Below the pieces are notes generated by a model that was given only the letters and a program-made list of their open reading frames with translations, did not search any database and was not told where the DNA came from. 6,474 bases of DNA. Source: Acidobacteriota bacterium (GTDB lineage: Bacteria; Acidobacteriota; Terriglobia; Terriglobales; Acidobacteriaceae). Location of the stretch: assembly GCA_021781255.1 (NCBI GenBank), contig JAJXXG010000688.1:1-6474 (forward strand), in the 5' to 3' direction. This document shows positions 1 to 5,427 of the stretch, one piece after another. The position numbers and the translations under genes are program-made. Each line of letters opens with the position of its first letter. Within the stretch, counting starts at the first letter, position 1.

Positions 1-1009
1 TGCCTGCTGGCACTCCGGTCGCCTTGAACGGCAATACGATTCGGACCGTTCTTGGCAGAATAATGCCTTCCATCGCTTCAGTCGGAATCAAGGGCAGGTC
101 TTGTTTCGGTGTGTAACGCAGCATCAACTCCGTCCACTCGGGGTTTCGCTGCTTGAGCGCAGGCGCTGCATCGGGCGCAAATGAAAGCGACACCACGCGA
201 GCCAGCGGGGCCGGCGACAGCCACTGCTGCACGACGTAGGCGAGTCTCCAGGGCAAGAGCAAGGCGGCGGTGGCCACGATGATCCCACAGCCGAAGAGGA
301 TTTTGGCAAACCAAACTTTGCGCCAGCCGTACGATATTAGAAGCGTCGCGATTCCGGTCAAAGCGATCAAGAGAACGCTTACCAGCCCCCCGACCCATAT
401 GACCTCGTGCCAGACGGCGATTCCTGTCTCCGGCAGGCTATGGAACACAAGCCGATGGATGAAGGTGTAGAGGACGAATGCAAGCGCGACGCCGAGTGCG
501 ACCCCGAGCGCCGTGAGCAGCGCCTCGAGGACTGTCCGGGTGACTGCGGCGATCGCCATTACGGGCATCGTAATCACGCACGCCATGTACAGGTTGTCGA
601 GCAAAGCAGCCGGCAGAATCTGTCCAAAGCTGAACCCTGTGATTGCGCAGGCGGTAGTGACCGTGAGAAAGATCGGAACGTGAATCAGGATGATGACGCT
701 GAGCACCTTGCCGAATAGAAGGTCGGCGCGCCGGATCGGGCGAACGACCCAATCCTGATTGGAACCCGGCAAGGGGTCCTGCTGCACGATCAGCGTGACG
801 AGCAGCGCCCAGATCAACATGGTAGCGACGGCCGTCAAGCCGATCTCAACTCGGCTACCGGTGTTCGCATCATAGGGCAGTGGGAGACAGGTCAGAACAT
901 TCAGCAGGATTTCCAGCCCTATGAATACCACTGCCAGCGGCCAGAGCAGCCGGACGTCCTTCCGGAATATCCACCACGCGGCCTCGGAGGGAAGTGTCTT
1001 GTGAATCAT
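1..1009 (-). CDS. ABC-2 type permease subunit, partial (C-terminus beyond left edge)
   Basis: The minus-strand frame from the ATG at 1009-1007 stays open for 336 codons to the left edge, so the C-terminus is missing. The product is an integral inner-membrane protein. I see about seven hydrophobic segments, near residues 21-40, 56-77, 102-124, 138-157, 160-185, 204-227 and 235-253, followed by a soluble stretch from about 265. A conserved-looking loop, DWVVRPIRRADLL (residues 86-98), follows the second segment. The ATG overlaps the TGA stop of the ATPase gene (ATGA, 1006-1009), which implies translational coupling. Its place directly after an ABC ATPase makes it the membrane partner of that ATPase, probably an exporter or membrane-stress transporter. 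The substrate cannot be read from the sequence. Family assignment rests on topology and context rather than a diagnostic motif. Confidence 0.85.
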   Translation of the reverse strand, partial: MIHKTLPSEAAWWIFRKDVRLLWPLAVVFIGLEILLNVLTCLPLPYDANTGSRVEIGLTAVATMLIWALLVTLIVQQDPLPGSNQDWVVRPIRRADLLFGKVLSVIILIHVPIFLTVTTACAITGFSFGQILPAALLDNLYMACVITMPVMAIAAVTRTVLEALLTALGVALGVALAFVLYTFIHRLVFHSLPETGIAVWHEVIWVGGLVSVLLIALTGIATLLISYGWRKVWFAKILFGCGIIVATAALLLPWRLAYVVQQWLSPAPLARVVSLSFAPDAAPALKQRNPEWTELMLRYTPKQDLPLIPTEAMEGIILPRTVRIVLPFKATGVPAG

Positions 1010-1914
1010 TGGTCTTCCCTCCTCTGCGCTGTGCGTTCGATAACGGAAAAGAGGGTTCGTAACGACATGGACGCGGCGTCGATGTGTCGCACGGGTCCAA
1101 AATGGGCGTGCACACGGTCCGCAAACGCATCGGGCGTGTGGCGGGTGTCAACGAACGTGATGACGTTGCCGAAGACGCGCGGCTCGAGCCATTCCGCCGG
1201 CCAATTTTGCGGCACACTGATGGGTTTCTCTGCGCTGATCCGCACCTCACGCACTCGCATGGCGAGCTCGCTCCGGGGCTCTTCCAGCAGCATGCGGCCG
1301 CGGTGAATGAAGCCTACTCGAGTCGTGACGCTCTCGATCTCAGTGAGCTCGTGTGACGTGATGAGCACCGTGAGCCCGCTCGCTTCGCGCAGGAGTTCTG
1401 CCATGAACTCGTCGCGCACCGACGGGTCGAGCCCGGCCAGCGGCTCATCGAGCACCAGCAGCCGCGGCCGATAGGACAGTGCGGCCACCAGTGCGAGCTT
1501 CATGCGCGTACCAAATGAGAGGTCCTTGATCAGCTGGTTGCCTACCAGCTGCAACCGCTTGCGCAAGGAGGCCTCCAGCTGGACGTCCCACCCGGGGTAG
1601 AACCGGCGCACATACTCCAAATATGCATCCACCCGCATTCGACGGGGCAAGGCGTGCGTGGCGGACACATAGCCGACGCGCGCGAGGATCTGGGGATCCA
1701 GTCGCCGACTCTCGACTCCCATGACGCGCGCCTCACCGCGGGATGGGGTCAGGAGATTCATGAGCACCTTCACCGCGGTTGTCTTACCGGCACCGTTGGC
1801 CCCGATGAGCGCGTAGACCTCGCCCTCGAGCACAGACATGCGCAATCCCCGTAAGGCGTCCTGGCGTCCAAAGTGCTGCCACAGGCCCCGGGTCTGCACG
1901 ATGTTGTTCGTCAC
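1006..1914 (-). CDS. ABC transporter ATP-binding protein (YtrB/CcmA-like)
   Basis: This 302-residue protein is the nucleotide-binding subunit that would power the downstream permease. Counting from the GTG start at 1914, Walker A (GANGAGKT) is at 38-45, a divergent signature (LSFGTRMK, where LSGGQ is usual) at 132-139, Walker B (LLVLDE) at 152-157, the D-loop (AGLD) just after, and the H-loop histidine (TSHE) at 188. The Q-loop glutamine seems to be replaced: the region reads YVSATHALP, with His near residue 87. The last 90 or so residues form an accessory C-terminal domain. The frame is open 13 codons further up, with an ATG at 1953. I prefer the GTG because it overlaps the regulator's TGA (GTGA) and has a strong ribosome-binding site 9 bases upstream. 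The altered signature resembles ATPases of GntR-linked ABC operons. The transported substrate is unknown. Confidence 0.93.
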   Translation of the reverse strand: MTNNIVQTRGLWQHFGRQDALRGLRMSVLEGEVYALIGANGAGKTTAVKVLMNLLTPSRGEARVMGVESRRLDPQILARVGYVSATHALPRRMRVDAYLEYVRRFYPGWDVQLEASLRKRLQLVGNQLIKDLSFGTRMKLALVAALSYRPRLLVLDEPLAGLDPSVRDEFMAELLREASGLTVLITSHELTEIESVTTRVGFIHRGRMLLEEPRSELAMRVREVRISAEKPISVPQNWPAEWLEPRVFGNVITFVDTRHTPDAFADRVHAHFGPVRHIDAASMSLRTLFSVIERTAQRREDQ

Positions 1915-2312
1915 GATTTGCGTCCTCCCGATGATGACCCTAGCGTCCGCCATTGAGCAGTGACAGTCTCAAGTAGCTCCTCGAGTGGCATTCCGACGCG
2001 CTTCGCTTCGATCACTAGGGCTTCCAATTCATGCCGCACCAATCTGCGGCGTTCGCGGGAATCGGCCTCAGGGCGACGTGCGACCACCGTGCCAATTCCC
2101 GGACGAGATTCCAGCCAACCCTCCTGGATGAGGTGCTGCACGATCTTGAGTGCCGTATTGGGGTGGATCTTCAGGTCCGCAGCGAGCGCACGCACCGAGG
2201 GGAATGTTTGGCCTTCCTGGAACTCACCGCTGAGGAATGCCTTGACGGCCGCGAGCACCACCTGATCGAAGATTGAATCGTCGGGATTTAGCTTGACGCG
2301 AAGCAGTGTCAC
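1911..2312 (-). CDS. GntR-family transcriptional regulator, YtrA subfamily
   Basis: This short DNA-binding repressor-type protein has 133 residues from the GTG at 2312. An N-terminal winged helix-turn-helix spans about residues 14-80. It includes the helix-turn-helix stretch FPSVRALAADLKIHPNTAL starting near residue 37 and the wing GWLESRPGIGTVV at 65-77. Only about 55 charged, helical residues follow. That tail is too short for the FadR or HutC effector domains and fits the YtrA subfamily, whose members usually control an adjacent ABC transporter operon. It is the first gene of such an operon here, with its stop overlapping the ATPase start. The start is uncertain: in-frame ATG (2330) and TTG (2348) codons exist upstream, and none of the three has a clear ribosome-binding site. 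I chose the GTG because it leaves most of the candidate operator outside the coding region and gives the usual short lead into the winged helix. Confidence 0.9.
   Translation of the reverse strand: MTLLRVKLNPDDSIFDQVVLAAVKAFLSGEFQEGQTFPSVRALAADLKIHPNTALKIVQHLIQEGWLESRPGIGTVVARRPEADSRERRRLVRHELEALVIEAKRVGMPLEELLETVTAQWRTLGSSSGGRKS
1924..1929 (-). promoter_or_regulatory. Ribosome-binding site (GGGAGG) of the ABC ATPase gene
   Basis: On the minus strand GGGAGG lies 9 bases before the GTG at 1914-1912, inside the last codons of the regulator gene. It decides the start of the ATPase gene in favour of this GTG over the in-frame ATG at 1953, which would force a 43-base overlap with the regulator. 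Confidence 0.75.
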
Positions 2313-2328
2313 ATCTTTACTGTGACAC
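2306..2328. promoter_or_regulatory. Candidate GntR autoregulatory operator (perfect inverted repeat)
   Basis: The arms GTGTCACA (2306-2313) and TGTGACAC (2321-2328) are perfect reverse complements around a 7-base spacer. The repeat lies at the 5' end of the regulator gene and overlaps the preferred GTG start, where bound protein would block initiation or early elongation. YtrA-type regulators are known to bind inverted repeats at their own operon promoters. I did not find a convincing -35/-10 pair beside it; a TTGACC box at 2341-2346 on the minus strand lacks a well-spaced -10. Confidence 0.55.
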
Positions 2329-2443
2329 ATCAACAGTATGTCGGTCAAGTATCCATGCCCCGCGGGCGCTCGCTGGTTACATTAGCGCGCAGCGGAATCA
2401 GCGAATGACTGCTAAAGAGCGGACAGTGATCTCTCAACGAGAG

Positions 2444-2470
2444 TCGGCTTCTGACCGAGGCGGTGTGAAA
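2444..2470 (+). repeat. Left terminal inverted repeat of the IS1182 remnant
   Basis: Reading inward, this end has TCGGC, then a short variable part, then CCGAGG and GTGTGAAA. The other end, read inward on the minus strand, carries TCGGC, CCGAGG and GTGTGAAA in the same order with a few mismatches and a 3-base length difference. The outermost base is uncertain. Confidence 0.55.
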
Positions 2471-2476
2471 GCTACT

Positions 2477-2505
2477 GCCAGGAGCACCGTTCGGCCGCTC
2501 CTGGC
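2477..2505. repeat. Subterminal hairpin inside the IS remnant
   Basis: GCCAGGAGC (2477-2485) and GCTCCTGGC (2497-2505) are perfect 9-base reverse complements around an 11-base loop. They lie between the transposase stop (2534) and the left terminal repeat. In minus-strand transcription this could be a weak terminator or a structural end element. It lacks a proper run of T after the stem, since only CTTT follows. Confidence 0.5.
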
Positions 2506-2533
2506 CGATGGTCCCTGATGACGGAAGAGTCGA

Positions 2534-3468
2534 TCAAGCCGTGAGCGTCCTCAGAACCTCGCCGGTTCCCAGGATATTCGTCACTCTCTTTGTGTTGTAG
2601 GCCAGAACGCGCAAGCTCATCTCCGTTCTGACCCGTGGGAGCGTCTTCGTCAGGAAATGTGTCGCTCCCATCCACGCCTTCAGGGTTCCAAATGGATGCT
2701 CGACAGTCCGTCGACGCACTCGCGCCGTCTCCGGAGCTTTGTCTAGCCTGCGCTGCATGGCCTCGAGAACCTGCTCCTGCTCCCAACGGCTGATTCCTCG
2801 ATAGTCCGACGGGGTACACTTCGCCTTGATGGGGCATCGAGGACAGGCGGACGACCAGTACCGATGTAGGGTTAACCCGTTCCCTACCCGAGTGAATCGC
2901 CAGACCGCACGCTGGCCGGCTGGACAGCGATACTCGTCTGGCGTTGTACACAGAGTCCCGCTTGTCGAAACGTCCATCGGCTTTACCGCCTGAGGTGAGG
3001 GGCTTGGGCACCATCGGCGTCATGCCGGCCCGTTCGCATTTCAAAATCTCCTCGCCACTGAAGTAGCTCCTGTCACCCAACGCCGTGAGGTCCTTTGCGC
3101 CGATTGCCTTTCTGGTGCGCCGCGCCATGTCGAACAGCTGCGCGCGGTCTTTGCCCACATTGGTGACTTCGTGAGCGACGATCAGTCGATTCTTCGTGTC
3201 CACCGCCGATTGGACGTTGTATCCGACCGTCCCGGTGCCTTTTCTAGCGCTGTTCATGGAGCGCGCATCCGGGTCGGTCAGCGAGACCTGACCACCATGC
3301 TCGGACAGTTGCGCCTCGATTTTGCGCAGCTTGCGCATCTCGGATCTGATGGCGGCGATCTTCTGCGTCAGGTGCTCAGCTCGCGGCCGCGGCATCGAGC
3401 CGGCCTGGCGGTCCGCTCGATCAAGATCACCTCTGCGCGCGGGGTTCACCTTCGATATATCGGCTCAT
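2534..3468 (-). pseudogene. IS1182-family transposase, internally deleted and frameshifted
   Basis: An active copy would be a DDE transposase of roughly 470 residues. Here an ATG at 3468 with a good ribosome-binding site begins MSRYIEGEPRAQ, which matches the family's N-terminus, but that frame stops at a TGA after 13 codons. From about 3446 the next frame continues with mid-protein sequence: DRADRQAG, a charged helical segment, VSLTDPDARSM, GYNVQSAVD, IVAHEVTN and GDRSYFSGEEI, then KPLTSGGKADGRFDK. Near 2939 a second frameshift moves the reading into a third frame with DEYRCPAGQ, LTLHRYW, the C-P-C-x-K-x-C cluster and TVEHPFGTLKAWMG, ending at 2534. The second Asp (GDRSYF) and the Glu (VEHPFG) of the catalytic triad survive. 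The first Asp would lie in the deleted stretch of roughly 150-175 residues, so the protein is dead. Confidence 0.88.
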
Positions 3469-3474
3469 TGGGCG

Positions 3475-3481
3475 CCTCCCT
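3475..3481 (-). promoter_or_regulatory. Ribosome-binding site (AGGGAGG) of the broken transposase gene
   Basis: AGGGAGG on the minus strand lies 6 bases before the ATG at 3468-3466. It supports this ATG as the original transposase start and shows that the gene's true 5' end survives although its interior was deleted. Confidence 0.65.
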
Positions 3482-3531
3482 ACGAATCGCCGCCTGCGAG
3501 TATCTTATAAAGCAACACCCTATGGGAGCGT

Positions 3532-3561
3532 TTTCACACGCCCTCGGCCGAGACCTGCCGA
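3532..3561 (-). repeat. Right terminal inverted repeat of the IS1182 remnant
   Basis: Read inward on the minus strand, this end has TCGGC, CCGAGG and GTGTGAAA in the same order as the left end. The perfect core is the 8-base GTGTGAAA (3539-3532 here, 2463-2470 at the left). It lies just upstream of the transposase start, as expected for the 5' end of the element. Confidence 0.55.
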
Positions 3562-3597
3562 TTGCTTTCCGGGATATTACGCATCCCTACGCAGACC

Positions 3598-5076
3598 TCA
3601 ATTGCCTTTGGCCTGACCCGGATCAGAATAGAGCTCATCCAGATTCCATGCGATCACCCGAATCCCCTCGATTTCAGCTCGCTCCAGGAAATGAGGCACG
3701 AAGCCCCCTGCGGCTACGTACAGAAGGACAGCCCCCGGCGCGAGCGCCTCGCGTGCCCAGGCGTAACCCGATGACGCAAGTCGCTTCAGCATGTCGATGT
3801 GCTTTTCGTGAAGGGAGAGTCCCATCTCCTTTTTGTTCCATTTCACGGCACCCGTCAGCATCGCCCCATCTGTCCGTCGAGCGACGATATCGATCTCGAT
3901 CTGCTGACGGTCGCGGTCCAGCCCTTCCCACCGCCCCCACTCTCTTACGATCGGCAACTCTCGGGCCGCCCTCATTCTGAAGTATGCCTGTCGTGACACC
4001 CGCTCGAAGATAAGCCCCATGTATGCGTCGAGCTCCCGCTCGATGTGCCTGCGCCAGATCTCCATGGGGTCGCCGAGCTCCAGCTCGCTTCGATACTTGT
4101 CCACGATGCTGTAGTAGAAGCGCAGCGCAGGATCGGAGAGTCGGTATCGGTGAGGTTCGGAAGCCGAGGCGCCGAAGTTGCGGGTCGATTCGATCAGTCC
4201 AAGCTCCTCGAGCTTTTCCAGGCGACTGCGGAACGCGAAGGTCTGGGCAAGACCAGTCTTCATGGCGATCTCGTTTCGCAGAGTGGCTCCGCTTCCGATG
4301 GCGCTCAGGATTGCGTTGTACTCACCGAGGTCACGAAGGCCGTGCTCTTGCGCGACGACAGTTTCCACTTGGATCCGAACGTTCCCGTTCGGCGAAAGTG
4401 CCGAGCGCACGGCGTTCTCGGCCAGGGACGCGGCCGGATCGATGGTAGCCAGATATCGGGGAGTACCGCCGTATATTCCGTACGCGAGCGCTCTGTCACG
4501 AGCCGCCGGAAAACTGGCCATCCGCGCAGCATCGAGGTAATCGAAGGGTTCGAGCCGAGCCTTCCAGTCGAGCCGACCGTACAAAGGATTGTCTGCGGCG
4601 TCGAGTCTTTCCATTACTCGCACAATCGATCCGCACAGGATGAGAACGAGCGGCCGACCCTTGGGGCGCCGATTGACATGCTCCTCCCACACCGCCGCGA
4701 GGGCGGAATCAACGCTCTCATCGCCGCCCCCGTGGAAGAACTGGTATTCATCCAGCACCACGACCGTTGGGTGCTGACCGCCCAGTTGCAGAATGAACTC
4801 GAAGACCCGGCGCCATGTGGGGAAGTCCTGCATGCGAATTTCGGTGCGAGCCCACCGGCTGGCGGCTTCGAGCAGCGCGCGGCGGTTCAGCTCCGGCGTG
4901 GCGTCCGATGCCGTGAAGTGAAAAACGTGATCGCCCGGAAACGCATGACGAAGGAGGAACGTCTTGCCCACGCGCCTGCGCCCATAAAGGACGGCCATCG
5001 TGAGACCTGGCCGCAGGAGCAGTTCACGAAGCGCCTTCTGTTCACGCTCACGATCGACTAACGGGGAGGACTCCAT
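3598..5076 (-). CDS. P-loop ATPase of the ATPase_2 (MNS/STAND-like) type with C-terminal DUF234 domain
   Basis: This is a complete 492-residue protein from the ATG at 5076, with a modest AGG six bases upstream. The N-terminal ATPase carries the VDRERE start box (7-12), Walker A GRRRVGKT (32-39), Walker B VVVLDEYQ (105-112), the sensor-like LILCGS (144-150) and YGGTPRYL (202-209). A winged-helix-like segment lies at about 250-300 (YNAILSAIGSG, LEKLEELGLIES). The C-terminal domain (about 310-490) begins with YRLSDPALRFYYSIVD and has the nuclease-like core EIDIVAR (394-400) and VKWNKKEMGL (411-420). No signal peptide or membrane segment is seen, so it should be cytoplasmic. The domain pair is common in archaea and thermophiles and scattered in other bacteria, with no well-established function. 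The core position where relatives usually have Glu two residues before the Lys is Ala410 here. The gene stands alone under its own promoter. I do not assign a specific role. Confidence 0.92.
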   Translation of the reverse strand: MESSPLVDREREQKALRELLLRPGLTMAVLYGRRRVGKTFLLRHAFPGDHVFHFTASDATPELNRRALLEAASRWARTEIRMQDFPTWRRVFEFILQLGGQHPTVVVLDEYQFFHGGGDESVDSALAAVWEEHVNRRPKGRPLVLILCGSIVRVMERLDAADNPLYGRLDWKARLEPFDYLDAARMASFPAARDRALAYGIYGGTPRYLATIDPAASLAENAVRSALSPNGNVRIQVETVVAQEHGLRDLGEYNAILSAIGSGATLRNEIAMKTGLAQTFAFRSRLEKLEELGLIESTRNFGASASEPHRYRLSDPALRFYYSIVDKYRSELELGDPMEIWRRHIERELDAYMGLIFERVSRQAYFRMRAARELPIVREWGRWEGLDRDRQQIEIDIVARRTDGAMLTGAVKWNKKEMGLSLHEKHIDMLKRLASSGYAWAREALAPGAVLLYVAAGGFVPHFLERAEIEGIRVIAWNLDELYSDPGQAKGN

Positions 5077-5084
5077 GATAGACC

Positions 5085-5132
5085 TGCCACCTTGCTGGCG
5101 TGCCAGTATAGTGGCATGCCATCAAGGTGGCA
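5085..5132. repeat. 48-bp near-perfect palindrome, candidate operator
   Basis: Outer arms TGCCACCTTG (5085-5094) and CAAGGTGGCA (5123-5132) are perfect reverse complements. Inside them GGC-G-TGCCA and TGGCA-T-GCC pair again around the 6-base centre GTATAG (5106-5111), leaving only two mismatched positions in the whole structure. It covers the promoter of the DUF234 ATPase gene from the -35 box to about the transcription start. This is the geometry of a repressor-operator overlapping a promoter. Because it would be read only in part by the gene's own transcript, a DNA-level binding site is more likely than a terminator. Confidence 0.7.
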
Positions 5133-5133
5133 A
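5105..5133 (-). promoter_or_regulatory. Sigma-70 type promoter of the DUF234 ATPase gene
   Basis: On the minus strand TTGCCA (5133-5128, five of six matches to TTGACA) is followed after exactly 17 bases by TATACT (5110-5105, five of six matches to TATAAT). Transcription would start near 5098, about 20 bases before the ATG at 5076, which leaves a short leader. Both boxes lie within the 48-bp palindrome, apart from the outermost base of the -35 box. Confidence 0.7.
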
Positions 5134-5427
5134 GCCACTGCTGCGCGGCCGTTCGGTGGCCGATTGTCCAGTAACAAGCTTGGGACCGGAACGGCCCGAC
5201 TCATCCCCGAGCATCACCGGGGTAGACGCGGCGATGTCGAAGCCTGCAGCCCCTCGACGAAGCCCCTTCACGGTCTCCTGAGCATCACTCCACCTCCACA
5301 GACGGAGAATCCGACCGCCGAGGAAGTCTTGCAACTAAGTGCCGAATCAAGCCCCCGCTACCACTTTGGACAGGCCGAGGGCAGGTAGCTGGCACTCCCG
5401 GTCTCAGCACACATCGGCACAGCCTCT
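5134..5427. other. Intergenic stretch with no recognisable gene
   Basis: This 294-base stretch separates the Fic gene's stop from the ATPase promoter. Short open frames exist on both strands (for example 5122-5334 minus from a TTG, 5092-5388 plus), but I recognise none of them and see no good ribosome-binding site. Two small GC-rich hairpins are visible: CGGCC/GGCCG at 5146-5162 and CCCCG/CGGGG at 5205-5222. Neither has a T run. No clear terminator follows the Fic gene. Confidence 0.5.

Larger units (their letters stand above)
2444..3561 (-). mobile_element. Degenerate, internally deleted IS1182-family insertion sequence
   Basis: The element is bounded by imperfect inverted repeats and carries a broken IS1182-type transposase gene. 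At about 1.1 kb it is shorter than full members of the family (roughly 1.5-1.7 kb), because the 5' part of the transposase gene has been deleted internally while both ends remain. The transposase cannot be functional, so movement would need a related active copy elsewhere. I could not identify a target-site duplication with confidence, so the outer boundaries are approximate to several bases. The element lies about 130 bp upstream of the GntR operon and about 35 bp downstream of the DUF234 ATPase gene. Confidence 0.75.

Noticed and set aside
438..752. Short ORFs on both strands within 78-752
   Set aside because: They lie in other frames of the permease gene, which is open across the whole left end and encodes clear membrane segments.
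2306..2328. CRP/FNR-type binding site
   Set aside because: CRP sites read TGTGA-N6-TCACA. Here the half-sites are in the opposite order (TCACA outside, TGTGA inside) with a 7-base spacer.
2472..2935. Continuation of the middle transposase frame past the frameshift to 2472
   Set aside because: After about 2939 the family sequence continues in another frame, so the Arg/Ser-rich tail in this frame is a shadow.
2440..3565. Target-site duplication flanking the IS remnant
   Set aside because: I could not find matching flanks at unambiguous ends. The terminal repeats are imperfect, so any 4-base match would be chance.
3171..3980. 269-codon open frame on the plus strand
   Set aside because: It spans the IS remnant, the intergenic gap and the 3' end of the ATPase in antisense, and the product is low-complexity and unlike any known family.
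4045..5061. 338-codon open frame on the plus strand
   Set aside because: It lies antisense to the DUF234 ATPase, whose motifs are unmistakable. The plus-strand product shows no recognisable domain and is explained by GC-rich codon use.
5122..5334. 70-codon minus-strand ORF between the Fic and ATPase genes
   Set aside because: It starts with a TTG without a ribosome-binding site, runs into the promoter palindrome and matches no family I know.
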